Assembly (NCBI GenBank): GCA_017939025.1
Contig: JAGBAI010000152.1
Span: 1 to 19,324, forward strand
Length of the DNA: 19,324 bases
From: Oscillospiraceae bacterium
GTDB taxonomy: Bacteria > Bacillota_A > Clostridia > Oscillospirales > Oscillospiraceae
Reading direction: 5' to 3'
The notes below the pieces were generated by a model. That model made no database searches. It worked only from the letters and a program-made list of their open reading frames with translations, and had not been told where the DNA came from. Made by a program: the position numbers and the translations under genes. Positions 1 to 6,825 of the stretch are shown here, one piece after another (positions within the stretch are counted from its first letter, which is position 1; every line of letters begins with the position of its first letter).

Positions 1-1
1 C

Positions 2-127
2 TGTTATGAGATTCTAAGCAAAATGGACGAGAAAGTAGACGTTCCCCGATATGAGCAAAATCTCGTAAAACTGTTTGCGCTTGAGAAAGCACAGAACGAT
101 GCTATCAATGGAAGCAAAAACGAATAA
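2..127 (+). CDS. C-terminal tail of an unidentified protein (5' partial)
   Basis: An open frame enters from the left edge and runs 41 codons to a TAA at 125-127. The visible residues are polar and helix-prone, with a KMDEKVDVPRYEQNLVKLF stretch and an end in NGSKNE. No family is recognisable from so short a piece. The next gene starts at 108, so the two overlap by 20 bases, which suggests translational coupling. KTR genes in related elements often lie next to accessory or resistance cargo, so this may be the end of a cargo gene, but that is only inference. Confidence 0.5.
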   Translation, partial: CYEILSKMDEKVDVPRYEQNLVKLFALEKAQNDAINGSKNE

Positions 128-293
128 CCAAAAGGACGAAGTCCGCTGGATTCGCTGCCCGGTCTGTGGCGGCAAAACCCGATTGAAGGTGTACTACAAT
201 ACAGCTCTTTTTAATTACCCTTTGTTCTGTCCCAAGTGCAAAACAGAGAAAATCATCAATGTTATGCAATTTAAAATGGCCGTGAGCGATTGA
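108..293 (+). CDS. Cysteine-rich KTR-domain protein
   Basis: This is a 61-residue protein with two CxxC pairs, CPVCGGKTR at about residues 17-25 and CPKCKTEK at about 41-48, forming a probable four-Cys zinc ribbon. The GKTRLKVYYNT...NYPLFCPKCK pattern matches the small cysteine-rich KTR proteins (Cys_rich_KTR) carried by Tn916-like and related tetracycline-resistance elements. Their function is not established. The ATG at 108 is preferred over an upstream in-frame TTG at 75, because family members begin a few residues before the first CxxC. It overlaps the preceding gene, and a strong intrinsic terminator follows at 312-355. Confidence 0.8.
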   Translation: MEAKTNNQKDEVRWIRCPVCGGKTRLKVYYNTALFNYPLFCPKCKTEKIINVMQFKMAVSD

Positions 294-311
294 GCCAGCC
301 GCAAAAAGCGC

Positions 312-355
312 AGAGCCTGCTCTCCAAGGAAAATGGAGACGCAGGCTCTTTTTTG
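312..355 (+). terminator. Intrinsic terminator after the KTR gene
   Basis: The arms AGAGCCTGC-TCTCCA (312-326) and TGGAGA-C-GCAGGCTCT (334-349) pair with a single bulge around a 7-base loop. A run of T residues follows at 349-354. This is a textbook plus-strand terminator. It closes the upstream transcription unit and isolates the regulatory gene pair that starts at 428. Confidence 0.85.
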
Positions 356-427
356 TTGCCAAATTATCCTTTCCCGGATTACTTACATGAGGGAAAGAAA
401 CGCTCACGCCGGAAGTGAGGTAACGAT

Positions 428-850
428 ATGAATGACGCTTATGAAAAGCGTGTCCAAAATCAGTTTGGTGGATTTTGCACCAAGGTTCTGAAAAATGAAG
501 CCAGACATATTCAGCGAGAATATGCCCGTCAGCGGGAACGGGAAATGTCCATAGATGACCTGACTTCTCAGGAACTGGAACAGACTTCACATGAAGATCA
601 CTATTTCAATGGTGAGCACAGCTTTGAAGTCGATGGTTTTCCCGTCGTAGTGGTCGGCGACACTCTTGCAAAAGCAATTTCCCAGCTTCCACCTATCAAT
701 CAGGAAGTCATTCTGAAATCCTATTTTCTTGGTATGACTGACCGGGAGATCAGCGAACAGGTTGGTGTATGTCGGCAATCCATCACGAAACGCAGAAATG
801 GTGCACTGAAAATGCTGCGTAGGCTTTTGGTAGAGGAAGGGTACGAATGA
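428..850 (+). CDS. Sigma-70 region 4-like transcriptional protein (Tn916 Orf7-like)
   Basis: This 140-residue protein resembles the Orf7-type sigma-like proteins of Tn916-family elements. The C-terminal half has the region-4 helix-turn-helix pattern: AISQLPPINQEVILKSYFLGMTD (about residues 82-104) followed by REISEQVGVCRQSITKRRNGALKMLRRLL. The N-terminal half is charged and lacks a convincing core-binding region 2. Such proteins regulate element genes, including excision or transfer functions, in the Tn916 group. The start ATG follows GAGGTAACG. Its stop overlaps the next gene's start as ATGA, so the pair is translationally coupled. It probably acts with the downstream Orf8-like gene. Confidence 0.8.
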   Translation: MNDAYEKRVQNQFGGFCTKVLKNEARHIQREYARQREREMSIDDLTSQELEQTSHEDHYFNGEHSFEVDGFPVVVVGDTLAKAISQLPPINQEVILKSYFLGMTDREISEQVGVCRQSITKRRNGALKMLRRLLVEEGYE

Positions 851-1077
851 ACCGGCTAATTCCTCTATCTATCATCTATGAAGCCATGAATGGGGATGAA
901 ATTGCCATTGCGGCTGTGATTTCCCACTATCGTGGGTACATTCGTTTTCTTTCCCAACGGTCCTGTAGGGATGCTCTCGGATTTGAGCATCTGTATGTGG
1001 ATGAAGATATGCAGCGCAGACTGGAAGCAAAGCTAATTTACGCCATTGTGACGGGCTTTAAGGTGCTTTCTGATTAA
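847..1077 (+). CDS. Helix-turn-helix domain protein (Tn916 Orf8-like)
   Basis: This 76-residue protein matches the pattern of the Orf8-type helix-turn-helix proteins next to Orf7 in Tn916-like elements: an N-terminal IPLSIIYEAMNGDEIAI helix, then VISHYRGYIRFLSQRS, then DEDMQRRLEAKLIYAIV. It overlaps the sigma-like gene by four bases (ATGA). The conserved pairing suggests one regulatory unit that controls the integration/excision module downstream. The biochemical role is not known to me. No terminator separates it from the TnpW-like gene, so read-through into that region is possible. Confidence 0.75.
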   Translation: MNRLIPLSIIYEAMNGDEIAIAAVISHYRGYIRFLSQRSCRDALGFEHLYVDEDMQRRLEAKLIYAIVTGFKVLSD

Positions 1078-1123
1078 ATCTCAGCTTTTTCCCTTCTAAC
1101 TATAATCTTACGAAAGGAGGTAC

Positions 1124-1280
1124 TTGACCAGCAGAAAAGAAAACCACATTAGAAACTAAAACTACATACCATTTTGGAAAGCGGAAGTACATTGTAGAGT
1201 CCGTTTTCAAGAAAGAAAGTCCCAACACAATAAGTAGCATCCTTCTCCGGCTTATGCAGGCAGAAACAGAAAAATCATAA
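1124..1280 (+). pseudogene. TnpW-like small transposon protein, reading frame broken by one base
   Basis: A good ribosome site, AAAGGAGG at 1113-1120, precedes a TTG at 1124 that encodes only MTSRKENHIRN before TAA at 1157. Shifting by +1 within the A-rich tract at about 1135-1144 opens a frame that runs to TAA at 1278-1280. It reads KTTYHFGKRKYIVESVFK, then a PNTISSILLRLMQAE end, which resembles the TnpW-type small proteins next to serine recombinases of Tn4451-like elements. That frame has a TGA at 1125-1127 and no usable start codon after it. So this is either a real single-base disruption, a sequencing error in the A runs, or, less likely, programmed +1 frameshifting. Confidence 0.6.
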
Positions 1281-1296
1281 ACTTTTCCTGACCAGG

Positions 1297-1325
1297 CTGA
1301 CAAGGGCGGCGAGTAGCGATATAAT
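1297..1325 (+). promoter_or_regulatory. Sigma-A promoter of the left serine recombinase
   Basis: A -35 box CTGACA (1297-1302) and a -10 box TATAAT (1320-1325) are separated by 17 bases. The -10 sits inside the perfect 11-base palindrome GATATAATATC (1318-1328). GCGAG at 1309-1313 can also pair with CTCGC at 1347-1351, just before the ribosome site. This suggests repression or an mRNA hairpin control on recombinase expression. Confidence 0.7.
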
Positions 1326-1370
1326 ATCTCCACAAGATAATTTTTGCTCGCTGTCTGGAAAGGAGGAAAT

Positions 1371-3080
1371 TTGAGACAGCCGAACAACAAGAAAGGCCGT
1401 GATGTGACCGCTTTCCTGTATGAGCGTCTCTCCCGTGACGACAATATGGAAGGTGAAAGCTACAGCATCGGCAACCAGAAGAAACTACTCACCAAGGTAG
1501 CCAAGGAGAAGGGCTATACCAATCTTGTCCACTTCATTGATGACGGCATTTCCGGCGTGACTATGGACCGCCCAGGATTTGTCGATATGCTCCGTCAGCT
1601 GGAAGAAGGGCGGGCTGCTGCGGTATTCGTAAAAGACCTTTCCCGTTTGGGACGGAACTACATCGAAGTAGGCCGCCTGACAGAAGAATTTTTCCCAGAA
1701 TATGACATCCGTTTGGTTGCTGTTTCCGATAACATCGATACTGACGAAGGGGAAAATGAGCTGGCACCCATCCGTAACCTGTTTAACGAATGGTATGCTA
1801 GGGATATCAGCAAGAAACGGCGCATCAGCAATAAAATCAAGGGCAATTCCGGAGAACCAATGGGACAGCCTCCCTATGGATATATGAAGGACCCCAACAA
1901 TCCCAAGCACTGGATCATCGATGATGAAGCAGCGTTGATTGTAAAGCGTATTTTCAGCATGGCAATGGATGGTTTTGGAACAGAACAAATCGCAGCCCAG
2001 CTACAAAGGGACGATGTTCTGACCCCCCGTGCCTACTGGCTAAAGAAGGGTATCAAAAAGCCAGGAAAATCAAAGGAACAGCCGCCAACAAAATGGAATA
2101 GTTCTTCCGTTTGCAAGATTTTGTCCTTACAGGAATATTGCGGCGATATTCTGAACTTCAAAACCTATTCCAAATCCTACAAGAACAAAAAGCGGCTCAA
2201 AAATGACCGTGAGGATTGGGTAGTTTTTAAGAACGTCCACGAGCCAATCATTGACCGAGCTATATGGGAGCAGGTTCAGCAGAAAAGGGGAAAGGTTCGC
2301 AAACGCCTTAACCAAGCAGGGGAACACAATATGTTTTCCGGGATTTTAGTATGCGCTGACTGTGGCAGTAATCTCCACTACCACTTCAATCAGGGGAATC
2401 CAGAGATCAAATACTTCAACTGTTCCAATTATAAAGGCAATCGTGGTTCCTGCATCTCTACACATTACATTCGTGTGGATTTTCTGGAACAGATCGTACT
2501 TGGCGAAATTAAGCGGCTCACTAAATATGCTGTTCACTATGAGGATGATTTCCTGAAAGCTGTCATAGGTAGTTCCAAACAGAACACGGAGCTGGAACGC
2601 AAGCTGAAACAAAAAGAGCTTGCAGCACTGCAAGCCCGTGATGAAGAACTGGATGGATTGTTTGAACGCATCTATGAAGATAATCTTTCCGGCAAGCTGT
2701 CCGACGAACGCTTTTCCAAAATGTCTCGCCGGTATGAAGCAGAACAACAGGAGCTTTCCGAAAAGATGAATGTACTTCATTCTGAACTTGAGAGATTGAA
2801 CAATCAAACCATGACCACAGATATGTTCATCGCCATTGTTCGGAAATATACACGCGCCAAGAAGCTGACTCCTCGGATGCTGAACGAACTGATCGACAGA
2901 ATCGAAGTCCACCAGTCTGAGAAGGTCAACGGCGAATGGATTCAAAAATTGACGATCCACTACAACTGTGTCGGTGCTTTACCCATCCCAGATAATACAT
3001 CCTTACCTGTCCCTGATGTGACCGTAAATACCCGCCGGGGCGTGTATGTCACATACGAGCCTGCTCAAAATGAGCAATAA
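1371..3080 (+). CDS. Large serine recombinase (TnpX/TndX type)
   Basis: This site-specific recombinase excises and inserts the left element through a 5' phosphoserine intermediate. The resolvase catalytic domain carries the nucleophile in YERLSRDD (Ser21) and the VKDLSRLGRNYIEVG motif. A recombinase domain follows from about residue 163 (GQPPYGYMKDP). A zinc ribbon lies at about 327-365 (CADCGSNLHYH, NCSNYKGNRGSC). A charged coiled coil covers about 405-475. The predicted length is 569 residues, normal for the family. The TTG at 1371 is chosen because AGGAGG lies four bases upstream; a longer frame from TTG 1344 would place that ribosome site inside the gene. A CTGACA-N17-TATAAT promoter lies just upstream. 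A hairpin begins six bases after the stop. Confidence 0.9.
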   Translation: MRQPNNKKGRDVTAFLYERLSRDDNMEGESYSIGNQKKLLTKVAKEKGYTNLVHFIDDGISGVTMDRPGFVDMLRQLEEGRAAAVFVKDLSRLGRNYIEVGRLTEEFFPEYDIRLVAVSDNIDTDEGENELAPIRNLFNEWYARDISKKRRISNKIKGNSGEPMGQPPYGYMKDPNNPKHWIIDDEAALIVKRIFSMAMDGFGTEQIAAQLQRDDVLTPRAYWLKKGIKKPGKSKEQPPTKWNSSSVCKILSLQEYCGDILNFKTYSKSYKNKKRLKNDREDWVVFKNVHEPIIDRAIWEQVQQKRGKVRKRLNQAGEHNMFSGILVCADCGSNLHYHFNQGNPEIKYFNCSNYKGNRGSCISTHYIRVDFLEQIVLGEIKRLTKYAVHYEDDFLKAVIGSSKQNTELERKLKQKELAALQARDEELDGLFERIYEDNLSGKLSDERFSKMSRRYEAEQQELSEKMNVLHSELERLNNQTMTTDMFIAIVRKYTRAKKLTPRMLNELIDRIEVHQSEKVNGEWIQKLTIHYNCVGALPIPDNTSLPVPDVTVNTRRGVYVTYEPAQNEQ

Positions 3081-3122
3081 AAATAGGTGTTCTTACAGCT
3101 TATCAAATGCTGTAAGAACACC
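3081..3122 (-). terminator. Intrinsic terminator for minus-strand transcription
   Basis: There is a perfect 14-base-pair stem: GGTGTTCTTACAGC (3086-3099) and GCTGTAAGAACACC (3109-3122) around a 9-base loop. On the minus strand the hairpin is followed by TATTTTTATT. On the plus strand there is no T tract, so it chiefly terminates transcription coming from the operon and through the tRNA remnant. It may also give weak termination or 3'-end protection for the recombinase transcript. Confidence 0.8.
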
Positions 3123-3127
3123 CATTA

Positions 3128-3178
3128 TGGTGCGGGCAACAGGACTCGAACCTGCACGCTCTCGCAGTGGAACCTAAG
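3128..3178 (-). tRNA. tRNA-Leu(UAG) 3'-half remnant (integration scar)
   Basis: Read on the minus strand this is the 3' half of a class II leucine tRNA. It has an anticodon loop CTTAGGT with anticodon TAG, the anticodon-stem 3' strand TCCAC, a variable arm, a T arm GCAGGTTCGAGTCCTGT, the acceptor strand TGCCCGC, discriminator A and an encoded CCA. The 5' half is absent: bases upstream (3179 onward) show no D arm or acceptor strand. The fragment begins exactly at the anticodon loop, the crossover position of many tRNA-targeting tyrosine integrases. That makes it a probable displaced att repeat. A terminator follows directly, as for a native tRNA 3' end. It is not a functional gene. Confidence 0.85.
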
Positions 3179-3238
3179 GGTGATGTCACCACAGTGAAGG
3201 TTTTGGCTGCAGTTTCGGGAATGCCATTTCAAGACATA

Positions 3239-5518
3239 TTATTCAGAAAGATACAGATTCAGCGCCTGCAAGGCAGCCTCTGCTGCCTGTTCCGGGGTGA
3301 TTGCGCCGGTGCAGCAGTCATACATAGGCTCCATAACCATTTTGCGGATGGTGCGGTTGGTATTGGCGGGGGCAGTAAGGTTATCTACCCATCCCTTCAG
3401 CTGCTGGCGCTGGGCGGCGTTGGGCCACTGGGCGCTGTATGTGATCTCGTTGCCGTCAGCATCAGACGAACCAAACACGGAATCCGTGTAGCCCTCCTCC
3501 TGAATCTCACGGTCAAAGGTCACTTTGTTCACAGGGAAACCGGTGGACAGGGTTTCAGACTGTACCGCATCGCTGAGCATGAACGTGAGGAAGGTTTCTG
3601 CTGCCTGGGGATGCTCTGCAGTGGTCAGGATACCCATGATCCGCCGGGGCAGGAAGATATTGGAAACCTGACCGGAGAACGCAATGGTGGCATAGCCGTC
3701 ACCCAGAAATTCCGATTCGCCTGCCAGTGCATAGGACCATTGGGTCATGCCATCCAGGGTACCGGAGGACAGATAACTGATATTCTGGAAAATATAAGAT
3801 GCGCCGCCAAGGCCCGTATACTCACCGGGAACAAAATAATCATCCAGCTCTGCTTCGATTTGGGCAACCCAGTCCTGATTCTTCTGGCGGAAGGGCTCGT
3901 CCAGGGCATATAATTCCGTCATGGCAGCATAGAACTGGGCCAGCTTTTCCGCATCCAATGTGCCATCGGGGTTCATCCAGGCCGCGGAGCAGCTGTCATA
4001 ATAAATATCTGCCATCATAACAGGATGCATGGCATTGACGATCCGCTCCAAATCGGGATTTTCCGCTCGTGCCTGCTTTGTGGCAGCCACCAAAGAATCC
4101 AAATCGTGGATCTGGGAAACGATATGCTCCGCGCCGTACATGGCCGGGATCGCAAAGGTGGTGGGCACGGCACATACCTTGCCGTCTGCACCATAGCAGT
4201 GGGTGATCTGCTCCAGCAGGGGATCTGCCTGGGCAAGAACACCGCTCACATCTGCCAGCAGGCCCTTTTCCAGATAGGTATTCAGGTCGAAGCCATCCAG
4301 ACAAATCAGGTCTGGGCCGGTACCTGCCAGAATTTCCGTATTCAGTGTGCGCACTGCATCCGCTTCTGTGATGCCGTCTTCACCGGACAGGCCTACTTCC
4401 AATTCCACGGAAATATCCGGATTGGCTCTCTGGAAATGGTTGATTATCTGCGTCAGATCCTCATCCTGATACAAGCTGTAAATGCGTAGCTGGGTATCCG
4501 CCGCTACGGGAGCGGCCTCATCGAACGTAAAGTGGCATAATGTGGGTGTACTTCCCACGTTTGCCAGAACATAAAAGCTGCCGTCGTCGCTTCCTGTCAG
4601 GGCTACCGGAAGGCAGGCGGGATCGCCCAATGTCGAGCGGGAACCGCTGACCAGCTCCTCGGTGACGCTGCCCCCGGGGATGTAGCTGTACAAGCCGTCG
4701 AAGGTGGTGAAGAACAGGTAGCCGTCTTTGTTTTCCCAGAAGGTCATCCGTGGGGTGGTTCCTTCATTTTTTTCCAGAGAATCTTCCAGCTGGGCTTTCA
4801 ACACATCGGGAAGGGCTGTGGTTTCGCCATCTTTGTGATAGCTGGTGCTGGTCATGCCCATCATGTAAATGCTTTCGCCACCGCAGCCCATGCGGGAGAC
4901 ATTCGTGATCAATTCACTTACGTTTTCTCCAAATTCACCGGTGGTCAGGTCAATTTCCCGGACATCGCTGATGTAAACCTGGGCAATCAGGCGGCCATCT
5001 TCGGTGAAATCCGCATAGGGGATAAAGAAGCCCCACTCCGGCAGCAGATCGGAAAAGCCCAGGGGAAGCTCCCGGTAGCTTCCATCCGGGTCAATGACCC
5101 AAATGTGAGGCTGATGGGTGTCGTCGCCCAGGTCTTCAATGGTATCGCAGAAAACGGTGCCGTCCGGGGAGAGGGCAACCGATTCCACACTGCCGCTCAT
5201 CACGATCTCAGCAGGAAGAGAAAACGTTTCTTCCCAGGTGCATCTGTCTGCGCCGCTGGTGCAGATTAGAACATTACTGTTTTCTTCCTGCAATGCGACC
5301 CGGAGCCGCCCGTCGGAGAGCATAACCATGTCCATGGCGTACCTGCTGTCCGGCAATGCAATGGTCTTCTCCACATACCGGCCTGTTGCCCCGGTGCTGA
5401 TGGATGGCATCAGGACAATTTCTTCAGCCTCCACGTTTTTCTCTTTTCCGCAGCCTGCAGAGCAGCCAATGATTATGACCATAGCTAACAGCACGGATAA
5501 TACTTTTTTTATCTTCAT
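3239..5518 (-). CDS. Lipoprotein: beta-propeller-like region fused to a family 1 solute-binding domain
   Basis: The 759-residue product starts with a lipoprotein signal (MKIKKVLSVLLAMVIIIGCSAGC; lipidation at Cys19 or Cys23). Residues about 50-340 contain spaced blade-like motifs (LSDGRL, LSPDGTVF, TEDGRLI, KDGYLFF, SDDGSFYVL), suggesting a beta-propeller. From about residue 344 (LRIYSLYQDEDLTQIINHF) to the end it looks like an extracellular family 1 substrate-binding protein, with AGTGPDLICLDG and an SNIFLPRRIMGI segment. Usual family members are about 400-450 residues, so the extra N-terminal region is unusual. The ATG at 5518 follows AAGGAGG; an upstream in-frame ATG at 5563 lacks a ribosome site and precedes the predicted transcription start. 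It is last in the seven-gene operon and has its own promoter with the shared operator. It likely delivers a ligand to the two permeases or to the kinase. Confidence 0.8.
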   Translation of the reverse strand: MKIKKVLSVLLAMVIIIGCSAGCGKEKNVEAEEIVLMPSISTGATGRYVEKTIALPDSRYAMDMVMLSDGRLRVALQEENSNVLICTSGADRCTWEETFSLPAEIVMSGSVESVALSPDGTVFCDTIEDLGDDTHQPHIWVIDPDGSYRELPLGFSDLLPEWGFFIPYADFTEDGRLIAQVYISDVREIDLTTGEFGENVSELITNVSRMGCGGESIYMMGMTSTSYHKDGETTALPDVLKAQLEDSLEKNEGTTPRMTFWENKDGYLFFTTFDGLYSYIPGGSVTEELVSGSRSTLGDPACLPVALTGSDDGSFYVLANVGSTPTLCHFTFDEAAPVAADTQLRIYSLYQDEDLTQIINHFQRANPDISVELEVGLSGEDGITEADAVRTLNTEILAGTGPDLICLDGFDLNTYLEKGLLADVSGVLAQADPLLEQITHCYGADGKVCAVPTTFAIPAMYGAEHIVSQIHDLDSLVAATKQARAENPDLERIVNAMHPVMMADIYYDSCSAAWMNPDGTLDAEKLAQFYAAMTELYALDEPFRQKNQDWVAQIEAELDDYFVPGEYTGLGGASYIFQNISYLSSGTLDGMTQWSYALAGESEFLGDGYATIAFSGQVSNIFLPRRIMGILTTAEHPQAAETFLTFMLSDAVQSETLSTGFPVNKVTFDREIQEEGYTDSVFGSSDADGNEITYSAQWPNAAQRQQLKGWVDNLTAPANTNRTIRKMVMEPMYDCCTGAITPEQAAEAALQALNLYLSE

Positions 5519-5548
5519 GTTGTGTTCCTCCTTATTGAAGATGGAACC

Positions 5549-5583
5549 AGTGTAGTACTTCAATCTCTAATGAATCTCTAAAG
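5549..5583 (-). promoter_or_regulatory. Internal promoter with tandem response-regulator box for the lipoprotein gene
   Basis: On the minus strand TTTAGAGATTCATTAGAG spans 5582-5565: two TTAGAG half-sites with 11-base period. Ten bases later comes the -10 box TACACT (5554-5549). The ATG is 31 bases further on. No good -35 is present, as expected for an activator-dependent promoter. The box overlaps the last codons and stop of the kinase gene. The same arrangement occurs before the first operon gene at 11961-11996. Confidence 0.7.
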
Positions 5584-6825
5584 AATTGGCAATTCCACCA
5601 CAAATTCGGCACCGCCGATGGACGCATCCTGCACCCAAAGTTTGCCGTGGTGCTTCTTCACGATCTCTGCCGCAATGCTTAGACCCAGACCGAAATGTTC
5701 CCTTTCGGAACGGGATTTTTCGCTGCGGTAGAACCGTTCAAAGATCCTGCGTTTCTCCTCATCCGGTATGCCCGGGCCGGTATCGGATACCCGGATCTGC
5801 ACAGATTTTCGATGGACAATCAGTTCCAGTTCGATTTTTCCCGGCGCAGGTGTATGATTTCGGGCATTGTCCAGAAGAATGGAAACCACCTGTGTGATGC
5901 GGTCCTTGTCAAGCTGCATGGCTGGAATATCCTGCTCATAGAGGGACAGCGTCAGATTCAGCCCCTTTTCCTTTGCCAGGGGGGCATGGGCTTCGTACAC
6001 ATCCAGAAGCAGCATATCCAGCTCTACAGATTCCTTTTGCAGCTGCCATTGCTTGCTGTCCGAGCTTGCCAGGGTCAGCATATCCCCAACAAGGTGGGAC
6101 ATCCGGTTTCCCTCCCGGTGGATCATGTCGCAGAATTGAGAACGCTGCACCGGCTCTGCACGCTCCATGGCGGATGCGGCAGAGAGGATCGCTGCCAGAG
6201 GTGTCCTGAGTTCATGGGAAGCCGCCGCGATAAATTCCGTCTGGCGCTGCTGATTTTCCTGAATGGGGCGCAGCATTTTTCCGGTAAACAGCCAGGAGAA
6301 AATACCCAATACAACCACCGCTGCCAAAGATGCCAGGAATACCAGTATCCGCTGATTTTGGATGCCTTCTTCCATTTCCGCCAGAGCATACAGCAAAATC
6401 AGTTCCACCATGGAATCCTGTTTTTCGATTCGATAGACCGCGGCATAGTAGCCTTTCATAGAGAACATCCGATAGCCGGTCCTGCCAGACGGCAATTGAG
6501 CAAACGCTCTGGCCGTCTGAAACACAGCCGAAAGCTGCGCTTTTTCTTCAGAAAGGGTCATGGAAAACAGGGGCATTCCCGCGTCCAGAACGGAAATATG
6601 GATGTTGGGATCGGCCTCCATCTGCCGCAGCCAGGTATCGGAAATCTGAGACTGCACTTCCAAGTAAGAAGAAACCGCATGGGCGGTATCCGTGAAATTG
6701 CGAAGGGTCTGCTCCTTCGTGTTCTTCTCCGAGAGAGTCAGGCACAATACGATCATGCACAAAAGGATGGAGCCTGTGATGACGGTATTGAAGGCAGTTA
6801 ATTTCCACCGAAGTTTATCAAACAT
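5578..6825 (-). CDS. Sensor histidine kinase
   Basis: This 415-residue membrane kinase has TM1 at about residues 12-31, an extracytoplasmic sensor loop of about 125 residues, and TM2 at about 160-180. The H box is AASHELRTPLAA, with phospho-acceptor His204. The N box LLDNARNHT, G1 box DTGPGIP and G2 box GLGLSI all lie in a HATPase domain. Every catalytic motif is intact. The ATG at 6825 is chosen because GGAGG lies upstream at normal spacing and it overlaps the end of the response-regulator gene by eight bases (ATGTTTGA). An upstream extension in the same frame lies inside that gene. It should phosphorylate the adjacent regulator. Its signal is unknown; the neighbouring lipoprotein or permeases are candidate partners. 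Confidence 0.92.
   Translation of the reverse strand: MFDKLRWKLTAFNTVITGSILLCMIVLCLTLSEKNTKEQTLRNFTDTAHAVSSYLEVQSQISDTWLRQMEADPNIHISVLDAGMPLFSMTLSEEKAQLSAVFQTARAFAQLPSGRTGYRMFSMKGYYAAVYRIEKQDSMVELILLYALAEMEEGIQNQRILVFLASLAAVVVLGIFSWLFTGKMLRPIQENQQRQTEFIAAASHELRTPLAAILSAASAMERAEPVQRSQFCDMIHREGNRMSHLVGDMLTLASSDSKQWQLQKESVELDMLLLDVYEAHAPLAKEKGLNLTLSLYEQDIPAMQLDKDRITQVVSILLDNARNHTPAPGKIELELIVHRKSVQIRVSDTGPGIPDEEKRRIFERFYRSEKSRSEREHFGLGLSIAAEIVKKHHGKLWVQDASIGGAEFVVELPIL

Larger units (their letters stand above)
1..3080 (+). mobile_element. Right-hand end of a Tn916/Tn4451-like integrative element (partial)
   Basis: The run of genes (Cys-rich KTR protein, Orf7-like sigma-like protein, Orf8-like helix-turn-helix protein, TnpW-like small gene, large serine recombinase) is the usual end of Firmicute integrative elements that use a TnpX/TndX-type recombinase. 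All lie on the plus strand. The left end is outside the window. The right end should lie shortly after the recombinase stop, before or within the tRNA-Leu remnant at 3128-3178, but I could not identify the exact crossover. Confidence 0.7.

Noticed and set aside
3128..3178. A complete, working tRNA-Leu gene
   Set aside because: No acceptor 5' strand, D arm or anticodon-stem 5' strand is present upstream, so it is only a 3' half.
3167..3913. A 248-codon open frame on the plus strand
   Set aside because: It is antisense to the lipoprotein gene and would start inside the tRNA remnant. The composition is that of a shadow frame.
5695..6801. A 368-codon open frame on the plus strand
   Set aside because: It is antisense to the histidine kinase, whose motifs are all intact. 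The translated product is Arg/His/Gln-rich with no recognisable domain and no ribosome site.
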